49,358 nt of DNA, from contig JBJEOB010000095.1 in the NCBI GenBank assembly GCA_051880495.1, positions 1 through 49,358 of the forward strand. The letters are read 5' to 3'. The notes below the pieces were generated by a model. That model was not told the origin of the DNA. It saw only the letters and a program-made list of their open reading frames with translations, and made no database searches. The position numbers were made by a program, and so were the translations under genes. Shown here one piece after another: positions 7,336 through 16,334 of this stretch; the first letter of the stretch is position 1; every line of letters starts with the position of its first letter. This DNA comes from MGBC120314 sp051880495. GTDB taxonomy: Bacteria; Bacillota; Clostridia; Lachnospirales; Lachnospiraceae.

Positions 7336-9003
7336 ATGAACAAAATTAAGGGCTACATTTCGCGTAAAGATAAAAACATCCTCATAACAGGAATCTGGAT
7401 GTCGGCTGCAATGAATTTTCTGTTCTTTTTATACGGGAGTCTGGAAATGTTCTTCCTGAACAGGGTGGATCTTATGTTTTCGGTGGGACAGGTGCTTTTG
7501 GTAATAGTTCCGTGTTTCATTGGAGGATTTATTTTAAGTGTTTTAACTTTTGGAATTATCTGGCTTATAAGTGACAGGCTGTGTGTCATATTCAGTATTG
7601 TTTATATGATACTTTACCTTGTGACATATATTCAGGGAACGTTTCTGGTGAAGGAATTACCGGTATTAACAGGTGAAGCAATTGACTGGTCAGCATTATA
7701 CACAGGAAGAATCAAGTCTGTTGTTGCACTTGCAGTGGTTTCTGTTGTTGTTATCTGTGCGTACGCCTTTTTAAAGAGGGAAAAATTCTATTTTGCCGTA
7801 CGTTTTATATGCGGATGTATGGTGCTTATGCTAACCGTAACGGCAGTGACTCTTTACTTTCAGACCCAAGGAGTGGTGAAGGAAGAGATATGTGCTACGT
7901 TTGAGGGAGAGTTTGAATTTTCATCAGACCAAAACTTTATAATTCTGCTGTTGGATGCCGTTAACTCAGAAGTAGCTAATGAAATTATAAATGATGAACC
8001 GGAATACAGGGATATGTTTGATGGATTCACATATTACAGGAATATGTCAGGAACGTATCCGAGCACATCATATGCTTTATCGGCACTGTTTTCCGGAGAA
8101 TGGTTTGAAAACAAGGAGCCTTATGAGGATTTTAGAAGAAGAACTTATGAGGAATCTCCTTTATTTGAATATTTTGAAAAAAATGATTATGAAATGGGTC
8201 TATATACCCAGGAAGTTCCGGCAGATAAGTCTCTTGTCGGGCGGTTTGAAAATGTTCTTGATATTCAGAGAAAGGTATCTGATTTTGAGGGAGCGGCTAA
8301 GTGTATGATTAAGCTGGCGGGCTTCAGATACGGATTGTTTGATTTAAAGAAATATTTTAATTTCAATTTATACAACTGTTATATTTATTTTACGCCTGTT
8401 GGATATACGCCATATGTAATGGGAAATGAATGGCTGTATAAGAGTATGGAAAACGAGGATTTTACGGTGGACATGACAAAGAAATTCAAGTTTATTCATA
8501 TAGACGGGGCTCATGTTCCATGGGATCTTGATAAAAATGTGAACCAGATTCCGGAGGATGAACAAGGCAGTTATAGAGATGCTGTAGAATGCTGTTTTAC
8601 CGTTGCTAAACGCTTTCTGGACAAGTTAAAGGAAACAGGGGTATATGACAATTCTGTAATTGTTGTAATGGCAGATCATGGTTATAATTCCGGTTTGGAA
8701 CCTGACGGACAGCCTCGTCATTATATGCCGTTTTTCTGTGTAAAGGGTTTAGAGGAAAAGCATGAATTAACTGTTTCAGATGCACCTATATCAATGATGG
8801 ATTTTATTCCGGCATTTGAAAAACTTGAAGAAGGTAAGAAATCAAATGATATCTTTGAATATAAAGATGGTGATGAGAGAATAAGACGCTTCTTTTTTTA
8901 CATTTACGGAGATCAGGAACATCTGCAGGAATATACAATACAAGGTCATGTTTTTGACGTAAGCAAATTCCAGCCGACAGGCGATGTATATACTGCTGAA
9001 TAA
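7336..9003 (+). CDS. Membrane-anchored alkaline phosphatase/sulfatase superfamily transferase
   Basis: A 555-residue protein with five predicted membrane segments (about 15-40, 48-78, 80-104, 126-146, 155-175), then a large extracytoplasmic catalytic domain. Metal and catalytic motifs typical of LTA synthase, MdoB and phosphoethanolamine transferases are visible: LLLDAVNS (Asp207), a nucleophile region GTYPSTS (239-245), FIHIDGAH (387-393), MADHG (445-449) and RH (461-462). Such enzymes move phosphoglycerol or phosphoethanolamine head groups onto lipids or glycans outside the membrane. In this cluster it is a candidate for moving an aminoethylphosphonate-type group, or for building the polymer that carries it. 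The family is clear; donor and acceptor are inferred. It follows aepX by 12 bases. Confidence 0.85.
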   Translation: MNKIKGYISRKDKNILITGIWMSAAMNFLFFLYGSLEMFFLNRVDLMFSVGQVLLVIVPCFIGGFILSVLTFGIIWLISDRLCVIFSIVYMILYLVTYIQGTFLVKELPVLTGEAIDWSALYTGRIKSVVALAVVSVVVICAYAFLKREKFYFAVRFICGCMVLMLTVTAVTLYFQTQGVVKEEICATFEGEFEFSSDQNFIILLLDAVNSEVANEIINDEPEYRDMFDGFTYYRNMSGTYPSTSYALSALFSGEWFENKEPYEDFRRRTYEESPLFEYFEKNDYEMGLYTQEVPADKSLVGRFENVLDIQRKVSDFEGAAKCMIKLAGFRYGLFDLKKYFNFNLYNCYIYFTPVGYTPYVMGNEWLYKSMENEDFTVDMTKKFKFIHIDGAHVPWDLDKNVNQIPEDEQGSYRDAVECCFTVAKRFLDKLKETGVYDNSVIVVMADHGYNSGLEPDGQPRHYMPFFCVKGLEEKHELTVSDAPISMMDFIPAFEKLEEGKKSNDIFEYKDGDERIRRFFFYIYGDQEHLQEYTIQGHVFDVSKFQPTGDVYTAE

Positions 9004-9025
9004 AATTTATAGGGGTATTTAACCG

Positions 9026-9916
9026 ATGGCAGAACATAAGATTACTTTAGATGAATTTAATGTCCTGGCAGAATATGAAAGAAATTTAGGCGATACCGCG
9101 AAAGACTTTCTTCGTATGTCTGACAGTGACTATGCTGCTGTGACAGCTTCACTTATTAACAAAGGTTATTTAGCAGATAACAAAATTACTGATGCGGGAC
9201 GCAGTGTGCTTGAGCCTTATAAGGTATCGCGAGCTATTTTTATGGCAGCAGGCATGGGCAGCAGAATGGTGCCGCTTACCTATGTAGTGCCAAAGCCGCT
9301 TGTTGTGGTTTGCGAAAAAAGAATTATAGAAACAATTCTGGATGCGGTAATAGAAGCAGGAATTGAGGAAGTATATCTTGTCAGAGGATATATGGGTGAA
9401 GCGTTTAATATGCTTAAGGAAAAATACCCGATGATAAGATTTATTGATAACCCTTATTATAAAAATGCAAATAATATTTCAAGTGCATATGTTATCCGTG
9501 ATATGATGGCTCATGCATATGTTATTGAATCGGATCTTGTACTGTATAATCCGCGTATTATACGTAAGTATGAGTATTCAACCAATTACCTCGGACGAAA
9601 GACGGATTATACGGATGACTGGTGCTTTAAAGTTAACGAAGGCTTCGTTAAGGAACTTCTGGTAGGAGGAAATGATGTATATCATATGTATGGAATTTCC
9701 TACTGGAATGCTGAAGATGCCGCTAAAATGAGTGTCGATATTGCGACGGTATTTGAAGCGGAGGATGGAAAACAGAAATACTGGGACGAGGTGTCCATGA
9801 GGGATTGTAAGTCTCACTATAATATCATGGTAAAGCCTGTATATGAAGGTGATATTGTTGAGATAGACAGTTTTAAGGAATTGCAGGAAATTGATTCAAG
9901 ATATTGTATAGGTTAA
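9026..9916 (+). CDS. LicC/PntC-like sugar-phosphate-type cytidylyltransferase
   Basis: A 296-residue protein. The first 65-70 residues look like a small helical (winged-helix-like) domain. From about residue 72 there is a nucleotidyltransferase domain with the signature AAGMGSRMVPLT...PKPLV and a metal-binding Asp in VIESDLVLYNP. This resembles LicC (CTP:phosphocholine cytidylyltransferase) and the nucleotidyltransferase half of PntC, which activates AEP to CMP-AEP. As the last gene of the AEP cluster it is the best candidate for making CMP-AEP for attachment to a surface polymer. The SD is AGGGG, about nine bases upstream of ATG 9026. Substrate assignment rests on context and needs an assay. 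Confidence 0.82.
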   Translation: MAEHKITLDEFNVLAEYERNLGDTAKDFLRMSDSDYAAVTASLINKGYLADNKITDAGRSVLEPYKVSRAIFMAAGMGSRMVPLTYVVPKPLVVVCEKRIIETILDAVIEAGIEEVYLVRGYMGEAFNMLKEKYPMIRFIDNPYYKNANNISSAYVIRDMMAHAYVIESDLVLYNPRIIRKYEYSTNYLGRKTDYTDDWCFKVNEGFVKELLVGGNDVYHMYGISYWNAEDAAKMSVDIATVFEAEDGKQKYWDEVSMRDCKSHYNIMVKPVYEGDIVEIDSFKELQEIDSRYCIG

Positions 9917-9998
9917 TTATCTGTTGGCATATGCCGATATATATGATAAGACTAAATGGCTGAAAAGGATTTCGGTTTTTGGAGCATGGAGGCTGCTT

Positions 9999-11015
9999 AT
10001 GAACGTAAATTTTATCAGAAATAGTAATTTCCTATACGGAAAAAATGAGGATCGGATTTATCAGGGGTCAAATCTAAATACGAATTACCCGGGAATTAAT
10101 CAAATTAAGAAAGCTAATGCCATAGAAAATACTTATGGCATGTCAGCTTCCCGTATGTTGTCGCAAAATACGTCAAAGGAACAGGGCAGGGTTGCGTCTG
10201 ACATCGTAAGCGAAAGCCTGGGGTATTCCAATACTTTAAGAACGCAACGCAGTAAAACTAAGGATGCGGCGTTACAGATTAAAAAACTGCAATATGATTT
10301 TAAAAGAATTTCTTCACAGATACTTAGAAGTAAAACTTCAAATGATGCACGGCAGGCTGCCGGTAAGGCAAGAAGAGAGGTAATTCGTCTGAAACGTCAA
10401 CGGCAGAGCGGGGAATATGATGACGAAGAACTTCAGAGTGCAATTGCGCATGCGCAGGCAATGGAGCGCATTGCAAGGAAAAAGATGCGGCATCTTCAGG
10501 AAGAAGAAATGGTAAAGGCATCGGGCGGACTCTGCCTTGGTTCGCTTGAGGAGAATGAAGAGCAGGAAGAAAGCATAATTGAAGAGATAAATTATTCTGA
10601 CGCGGAAGAAATGCAGGAAGCCGTCACGGAAGAAATGCAGCTGTATCAGGAAATGCTGCAGGAGATGATGCAGGAAACAATGCAGGAAATGTCAGATGAA
10701 CTCATGGAACAAATGATGGTTTCGTTGGATGAGTTAGGTGGCGCAGCGGTTGACACAGATATGGATCCGGCAGATTTTAAGATGATGAAAATAAAGCACC
10801 GTTCTGAGGAAATGAAGGCCATAGCTAAGGCTGACGGAGAATATCTGAAGGCAGTATTTGAAAGGTATGAAAAAGCTAAAGAGAGTGTGAATACGGATAT
10901 ATATGGTTCATCAGGAAATGTCGGACAGGCGGTTACGCCTATTTATGGTCTGTCATCCGCAGAAAGCGTAAATATAGCCGGTAATGTAAGTATAAGTATA
11001 GATATATCAGTTTGA
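9999..11015 (+). CDS. Unknown protein with Met/Gln/Glu-rich helical region
   Basis: No family is recognised. With ATG 9999, which has GGAGG five bases upstream (9988-9992), the product is 338 residues; the frame is open back to a TTG at 9924. The N-terminus is Asn-rich. A basic, charged helical stretch with many Lys/Arg follows (about residues 85-170), then an acidic run with repeated EMQ/EMLQEMMQ elements (about 200-245) that should form a coiled coil. There is no signal peptide or membrane segment. It sits between the phosphonate cluster (82 bases from its last gene) and a PTS-like membrane gene (nine bases away), so it may be co-transcribed with the latter. Confidence 0.75.
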   Translation: MNVNFIRNSNFLYGKNEDRIYQGSNLNTNYPGINQIKKANAIENTYGMSASRMLSQNTSKEQGRVASDIVSESLGYSNTLRTQRSKTKDAALQIKKLQYDFKRISSQILRSKTSNDARQAAGKARREVIRLKRQRQSGEYDDEELQSAIAHAQAMERIARKKMRHLQEEEMVKASGGLCLGSLEENEEQEESIIEEINYSDAEEMQEAVTEEMQLYQEMLQEMMQETMQEMSDELMEQMMVSLDELGGAAVDTDMDPADFKMMKIKHRSEEMKAIAKADGEYLKAVFERYEKAKESVNTDIYGSSGNVGQAVTPIYGLSSAESVNIAGNVSISIDISV

Positions 11016-11024
11016 GGAGTAAAA

Positions 11025-12092
11025 ATGGAAAAAGTCAAATCAGTTTTAAAGGAAATTTTTATTGATGGTCTGAGCGGAATGGCGACAGGCTTATTTGCAA
11101 CATTAATCATCGGCACAATCATACAGCAGGTTGGGAAACTTATTCCGGGTATGTTTGGAACATACTTGTTTATGATGGGTAAGGTTGCAGGTGTACTTAC
11201 CGGTGCGGGCATAGGCGTCGGTGTAGCCTGGAAATTAAAATCAAGCCCGCTTACAACGGTTTCAGCGGCTACGGCAGGAATGGCCGGCGCATTTGCAAGT
11301 AAAATCATTGCAGGAACAATGCTTGTAGACGGTACTATGGTGTTTGCCGGTGTCGGCGAACCTCTCGGAGCATTTCTTGCAGCAATTACAAGTGTGTATG
11401 TCGGCCGTCTGGTATCGGGAAAGACCAAGGTTGATATTCTTGTAACTCCATTTACGTGTATCGTAACAGGTTCGGCGGTCGGACTTCTTTTAGGACCGGG
11501 TATATCAAGTTTTATGACATGGCTTGGTTCTATTATTAACTGGGGTACTGAACAGGCTCCGTTTGTTATGGGAATAATAGTATCAGTGCTTATGGGTATT
11601 ATTTTAACATTGCCAATCAGTTCTGCTGCATTGGGAATAATTCTGGGACTTAATGGAATTGCTGCAGGTGCAGCAACTGTTGGATGCTGTGCCAATATGA
11701 TTGGATTTGCAGTGGCATCTTTTCGAGAAAATAAAGTAAACGGACTGCTTGCCCAGGGACTTGGAACAAGTATGCTTCAGATTGGTAATATTGTAAAAAA
11801 ACCGATAATATGGTTACCGGCAATTATTACATCAGCTATACTCGGCCCTGTTTCGACATGCGTTTTACATATGACTAACAATGCAACAGGTTCAGGAATG
11901 GGTACGGCAGGATTGGTAGGTCAGATTAATGCATATCAGACGATGGTAAGTGAAGGTGTTCCACAGGGAATTGTACTTGCGGAAATTGCAGTAATGCACT
12001 TTATTTTACCGGCAGTTATTTCACTTGTAATTTCAGAATTTATGAGGAAAAAGAAGTTAATAAACCAGGGTGATATGAAGTTAGATGTTTAA
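11025..12092 (+). CDS. PTS EIIC-like membrane protein
   Basis: A 355-residue, very hydrophobic protein with about ten membrane segments rich in Gly and Ala. It matches the PTS_EIIC_2 type (PF13303) by its overall pattern, including MATGLFATLIIGT near the N-terminus, GVGEPLGAF near residue 110 and TNNATGSGMGTAGLVGQ near 290. No EIIA or EIIB gene is adjacent, so a substrate cannot be named and a role in sugar uptake is not proven; orphan members of this family are common in Firmicutes. SD GAGGAG precedes ATG 11025. The next gene begins 14 bases downstream. Confidence 0.8.
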   Translation: MEKVKSVLKEIFIDGLSGMATGLFATLIIGTIIQQVGKLIPGMFGTYLFMMGKVAGVLTGAGIGVGVAWKLKSSPLTTVSAATAGMAGAFASKIIAGTMLVDGTMVFAGVGEPLGAFLAAITSVYVGRLVSGKTKVDILVTPFTCIVTGSAVGLLLGPGISSFMTWLGSIINWGTEQAPFVMGIIVSVLMGIILTLPISSAALGIILGLNGIAAGAATVGCCANMIGFAVASFRENKVNGLLAQGLGTSMLQIGNIVKKPIIWLPAIITSAILGPVSTCVLHMTNNATGSGMGTAGLVGQINAYQTMVSEGVPQGIVLAEIAVMHFILPAVISLVISEFMRKKKLINQGDMKLDV

Positions 12093-12106
12093 AGCAGGGG
12101 AAAAAT

Positions 12107-13177
12107 ATGAAATCAAGAAGAAGGCACATCAGAAAAAATAAAAAAATAATGCGAAGCTTCTGTATTACGATAATCGTAATAGTTTTAGCCATTTTGTGCG
12201 TAACCGGCATATTAATTGCTGTAAGTAAATCAAAAAGCAAACAGACAAATACAGATACGATTTCAGACAACATATCTGAGAATACTGTATATGAAACTGA
12301 GAGCAGTTCTGAATTGCAAACAGAGGAAACTAATCCAACAGAAACAAAGATAATACAGACAGAACCGACAGAGACAGAAACGGACACTAAAGAGGAGACA
12401 AGCATGGCAGTGCCGGATTTTTCTGAGTTTCTCAACAAGGGTGCATCTGCATCTATTCCGGAGGATACAGACTTCTCTGAATATTCTACGGAGCGTGTGC
12501 CGTTTGGAATTGCACAGCAGTTTGATGAGAATAACAGACCGACAGGACTTGATTGGTACAGGAAAAATTATGGCCAGTACGCTGCAGATTTTATACAGCC
12601 ATTTAGTAAGTATGTATTTCTTACCTTTGATGAGGGATATGAGTATGGTATGACATCCGACATTCTTGACACGTTAAAAGAGAAGGATGTAAAGGCGGTA
12701 TTTTTTGTTACCCTGCCTTATGTGAAGGATAATCCGGAACTTGTCAGACGTATGATAGATGAGGGACATGTAGTAGGAAATCATACATCGACCCATCCGG
12801 CGGGTGGACTGCAACAGTATTCAGTAGAAAAACAGATAGAAGACATTGATAATTTAACGCAATATGTTAAGCAGAATTACAATTATGACATGTATTTGTT
12901 CCGCTTCCCTGAAGGAGCATTTAGTGAACAGAGTCTTGCAATAGTGCAGAGCCTTGGTTACCGTTCGGTATTCTGGAGTTTTGCATATAAGGACTGGATA
13001 GTAACGGCTCAGCCGGATATTGAGGAGTCTTTAGAAAATGCATTAAAGAAAGTTCACGGTGGAGCAATATATCTTCTTCACGCGGAATCAGAAACCAATA
13101 CACGTATGCTTGGAAGATTTATCGACGGAGTCCGTGAAAAGGGATTGGAATTTGGATATTATTCTAAAACAAATTAA
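12107..13177 (+). CDS. PdaA-like polysaccharide deacetylase, membrane anchored
   Basis: A 356-residue protein with a basic N-terminus, one membrane segment (about 17-39), a Ser/Thr/Glu-rich linker (45-100) and a carbohydrate esterase family 4 domain. Motifs: TFDEGYEYG (173-181), HTSTHP (226-231) and RFPEGAFSE, which correspond to the altered TFDNGYENG, NHSFHHP and RPPRGVFSE motifs of Bacillus PdaA. PdaA removes the acetyl group from N-acetylmuramic acid during spore-cortex muramic delta-lactam formation. This may therefore be a peptidoglycan deacetylase acting outside the membrane, perhaps linked to sporulation. It could act on another glycan. A bidirectional terminator follows. Confidence 0.85.
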   Translation: MKSRRRHIRKNKKIMRSFCITIIVIVLAILCVTGILIAVSKSKSKQTNTDTISDNISENTVYETESSSELQTEETNPTETKIIQTEPTETETDTKEETSMAVPDFSEFLNKGASASIPEDTDFSEYSTERVPFGIAQQFDENNRPTGLDWYRKNYGQYAADFIQPFSKYVFLTFDEGYEYGMTSDILDTLKEKDVKAVFFVTLPYVKDNPELVRRMIDEGHVVGNHTSTHPAGGLQQYSVEKQIEDIDNLTQYVKQNYNYDMYLFRFPEGAFSEQSLAIVQSLGYRSVFWSFAYKDWIVTAQPDIEESLENALKKVHGGAIYLLHAESETNTRMLGRFIDGVREKGLEFGYYSKTN

Positions 13178-13183
13178 ACAAGA

Positions 13184-13213
13184 AAAGGCCACCTCACAAT
13201 TGAGGCGGCCTTT
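13184..13213 (+). terminator. Bidirectional terminator between convergent genes
   Basis: Inverted repeat AAAGGCC-A-CCTCA / TGAGG-C-GGCCTTT with a CAAT loop and one A/C mismatch. T-runs on both strands let it serve the deacetylase gene on the plus strand and the peptidase gene on the minus strand. Confidence 0.85.
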
Positions 13214-13245
13214 ATAATTGTGCCTTGCGGCAAACGTTTCACGTT

Positions 13246-15474
13246 TTATAATCCGAAGCTTGCAAGAATTGTTTTGAATTCATCTGATTCAGAGAAACCT
13301 GCAAGTACCTGGTCTCTTGAATATGCACCGCTTGCAAGTAAGCTAAGCCATGTATTAAGTCCATCAGCATCTGCTTCACGTCCGAAGAATGTTCTGTAAA
13401 GAATTCTTACATACTCTTCGTTCGATGTGTTCTTAGCTGCAAATTCGTCTGAATGGAAGAAACCGTCAGCAGCTACTCTTGTAGGTGTCCATTCTCCCGT
13501 AATAATAAGTCTGCACCACATTTCAACACCTTCAAGGTCGTTTGCTCTTCCGAGTGCCATTGTATAGCATCTTGCAACAAACTGTGTGATGTTAATGTTT
13601 CTGTTTCTGTAGAGGTTAAGGCGGTCTACCATTCCCGGTACATCGCTCATACTGCCTGCAGAAATGCCATAGCTGCTACAAAGTGATGCAAATTCACTAG
13701 ACATTACAAAACCTTCATAAATCTTTTCAAGACCTACACCTGCATCAAGTGCGTTTACCCACATAGCTTTTCCGGCAGCATCAGCCTCGCGGTTAAGAAA
13801 CGCCCTGTACATTACATCAACTTTTTCTGCGTTGCTGAGATTTCTGTTATTAAATTCATCTGAGAAGACAAATCCATAACTTGCCGTTGCGCCATTCTGG
13901 CTACCGGTCATTAACAGGTTAGACCAGTCTTTAATTCCGGCTTCATCAGGTGTTCTGCCAAGTACTACAGAGTAAAGCCTTGAAACAAAAGCTTGTACTG
14001 CATTAGATGTAAATGCTTTGATACGAATGTTATAGTCGAATGTATAAGTGTCTGTCCAGCTTGATGTTGAAGTATATTTGTAAAAACTCTGACCCTTTTC
14101 AACATTTGAAACAAATTTTATCCATGTACTATTCTGGTATGATTCATCTATGTTATAGTCTACATATGAATCAGAAGAAGTACTTAATGTAAATACAACC
14201 GAGAAACTCTGTCCCTTTGCCACACTTACAGGTGCAGATAAAGGAATTGTATGGTAACCGGCGTAAGGTATATAACCGGTTGTTGAAGAAACAAGGCTTC
14301 CTGATTCCGGATTTGATGGGTCGGTAAGCCCTGTATAAATATTTACGGTGTATGTAACATCAACAGTTTTTAAACCAACGGAAACGGCATTGATTAACTC
14401 GTTGTCCTGAGCGGTAAATACGTTGGCAATCTTTCCGCCATTTCTTATATAGTCAGTATGTGCACCGATACTTCCGTCATACTGGTAGTTCTTTGCATAG
14501 TTGCTGCTTGGCTCAAACTGGAAGAAATAAGCAGTGTTATTTTTAATAGATGTATCTTCATAAGAGACCCATATATATCCCGTGTTGCTGCTTGAAGAAC
14601 CCCAGCTGTTCTTGATTAACCAGGCTCCATTGCCGGATGGCGTGGTTGCAAAATTAGATGCAGAATAATTATCATCCCAGCCAACAAGTGTTACGGCATG
14701 GTTTGTGCCGGTTGTTGAATTCTGGTAATATGCATAACATTTGGTATTGTTATCGAATTTTCTATATGCTGAGCTGCTGTAGAATGAAATTGCAGCAGCA
14801 CCATAATTCATGAGGAGCTGTTTAACAGTATCCTTATCTGACATATTAATCATATCAACGTTCTGCATATGAGCCTGTCCTACATATGCATATGCTGAAG
14901 GAATAGTAAGGCTTGTTGAAGCATTGGCATAGTTGAGTGATGAGTGCGCTGTTTCATCTTCAAGACCTGACCATTTGGCAAGCTGCCATGTGGTAAAAGC
15001 ACTGTTACCACCTCTGTCAAGGAAATTAGAACCAACATTAGTTGTTGAATCACCTGCGGTAAGTCCGAGAGGATCAGTTGCAGAGTTGTATGTAAAGTAT
15101 GCAAGCTGTGATTCAGATAAGTCATGAGCAGAATATCCAAGGCGGACAAGTGACGCTTCAGCACATGCTGTTGCGGCAAATGCCCAGCAGCATCCATAAG
15201 AACCCTGATTCTTAACTGATGTCATAATGCCTGCATTTACTGATGAATAAGCTACAGGAAGCGAATCAGCAGTATACTGGGCCGGAAGATTAACACCTTC
15301 TAATGAAGGAACTTCGTAATCTACGTCAATGTACGAACACGATTGTTCCCCGTCATTCATGTCCGATGCCGGTGTAACTGCAGGCTGGTCTAACGAAGCG
15401 GCAGGAACATAGCTTGCCATGGAAAGAACCATTAATGCAGACAGCAGCAATGACAATAATTTTTTGTTTTTCAC
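13246..15474 (-). CDS. Secreted C1 (papain-like) cysteine peptidase with DUF4214 repeats
   Basis: A 742-residue secreted protein. A signal peptide (KNKK, a hydrophobic core and a likely AxA-type cleavage site near residue 26) is followed by a papain-fold domain. The oxyanion Gln is in KNQG (residue 90), the catalytic Cys in GCCWAF (Cys96), the His in TNHAV (His259) and the Asn in IKNSWG (Asn289). The usual GSCWAF reads GCCWAF here. A beta-rich region (about 330-490) follows, like the lectin-like domain often found after such peptidases. The C-terminus holds two stretches matching DUF4214 (about 493-605 and 640-742), each with a LGR..D..G...W core. DUF4214 is common in surface proteins of gut Clostridia. 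Its role may be protein degradation or surface processing outside the cell. SD AGGAGGG is well placed. Confidence 0.9.
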   Translation of the reverse strand: MKNKKLLSLLLSALMVLSMASYVPAASLDQPAVTPASDMNDGEQSCSYIDVDYEVPSLEGVNLPAQYTADSLPVAYSSVNAGIMTSVKNQGSYGCCWAFAATACAEASLVRLGYSAHDLSESQLAYFTYNSATDPLGLTAGDSTTNVGSNFLDRGGNSAFTTWQLAKWSGLEDETAHSSLNYANASTSLTIPSAYAYVGQAHMQNVDMINMSDKDTVKQLLMNYGAAAISFYSSSAYRKFDNNTKCYAYYQNSTTGTNHAVTLVGWDDNYSASNFATTPSGNGAWLIKNSWGSSSSNTGYIWVSYEDTSIKNNTAYFFQFEPSSNYAKNYQYDGSIGAHTDYIRNGGKIANVFTAQDNELINAVSVGLKTVDVTYTVNIYTGLTDPSNPESGSLVSSTTGYIPYAGYHTIPLSAPVSVAKGQSFSVVFTLSTSSDSYVDYNIDESYQNSTWIKFVSNVEKGQSFYKYTSTSSWTDTYTFDYNIRIKAFTSNAVQAFVSRLYSVVLGRTPDEAGIKDWSNLLMTGSQNGATASYGFVFSDEFNNRNLSNAEKVDVMYRAFLNREADAAGKAMWVNALDAGVGLEKIYEGFVMSSEFASLCSSYGISAGSMSDVPGMVDRLNLYRNRNINITQFVARCYTMALGRANDLEGVEMWCRLIITGEWTPTRVAADGFFHSDEFAAKNTSNEEYVRILYRTFFGREADADGLNTWLSLLASGAYSRDQVLAGFSESDEFKTILASFGL

Positions 15475-15590
15475 AATAAAACCCTCCTAAAATAGTATAA
15501 ATAATTTCATTATAATATTATCACTTAAAATTATGGTCAGCAATAGAAATGTGTCCTTTTTGTGAACTTATTTGAATACAAAATGCGGTG

Positions 15591-15619
15591 TTGACACGGT
15601 ATAAAAGTGAAAATATAAT
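15591..15619 (+). promoter_or_regulatory. Consensus sigma-A promoter of the LUD gene
   Basis: A perfect -35 TTGACA (15591-15596), a 17-base spacer and a perfect -10 TATAAT (15614-15619), about 40 bases upstream of the LUD gene. The divergent peptidase gene starts 117 bases to the left; its promoter must lie in 15490-15590, but no clear match was found there. Confidence 0.85.
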
Positions 15620-15660
15620 TTCATTATAAAATATAATTAAGTACGACGAAGGAGATTATT

Positions 15661-16266
15661 ATGGATTTTAGTGTGTTGAAAAATAATCTTGAAAAATCTG
15701 GCTATAAGGTTTTTGAATTTTCTGATAAGGAAGAGGCGGCAGAATATCTTAATTCGCAGATTGACGGAAAAAGTGTAGGGTTTGGTGGCTCGATGACACT
15801 AAAAGAAATGGGACTTTATGAAAAACTTGAAACTCATAACAGGATGCTGTGGCATTGGAATGTGCCGGAGAAAAGCACGGCCTCTGAAATTTTAAAAGAA
15901 GCACAGACAGCGGATATATATGTTTCTTCGGTAAACGGTATTGCACAAACAGGGGAAATCATTAATATTGACGGAAACTGTAATCGTGTTGCGGGCATGA
16001 TGTTCGGGCACGAGAAGGTATATCTCGTGGCAGGTGAGAATAAAATAGCTGCAGATTATGAAAGCGCACTCTACAGGGCAAGAAATGTTGCGGCACCACT
16101 CAATGCCAAAAGACTCGGGAAAAAGACACCGTGTGCAGTAAATGCGGATAAGTGTTATAACTGTGCGAGTCCTGACAGAATCTGTAAAGGATTGTCGGTA
16201 TTCTGGCAGAAACCTTCAGGACGCGAATATGAGGTAATACTTATTCATCAGAATCTTGGATACTAA
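15661..16266 (+). CDS. LUD-domain protein (lactate-utilisation type)
   Basis: A 201-residue LUD domain protein (PF02589, formerly DUF162), recognised by GKSVGFGGSMTLKEMGL near the N-terminus, the segment DIYVSSVNGIAQTGEIINIDG (VNG...GEI), and GENKI followed by an ...RNVAAPLNAKR stretch. A C-terminal Cys set (CYNCASPDRIC) is visible. LUD proteins include LutB/LutC, which take part in lactate oxidation, but stand-alone members like this have no assigned reaction. It is monocistronic, with its own consensus promoter and SD AAGGAG. No lut partner genes are nearby. Confidence 0.85.
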   Translation: MDFSVLKNNLEKSGYKVFEFSDKEEAAEYLNSQIDGKSVGFGGSMTLKEMGLYEKLETHNRMLWHWNVPEKSTASEILKEAQTADIYVSSVNGIAQTGEIINIDGNCNRVAGMMFGHEKVYLVAGENKIAADYESALYRARNVAAPLNAKRLGKKTPCAVNADKCYNCASPDRICKGLSVFWQKPSGREYEVILIHQNLGY

Positions 16267-16334
16267 TAAAATTATGAATAAAGTTAATAATTTTTTAAGA
16301 TAATATAACTTGAAAAAATATTTTTAATCTATTA

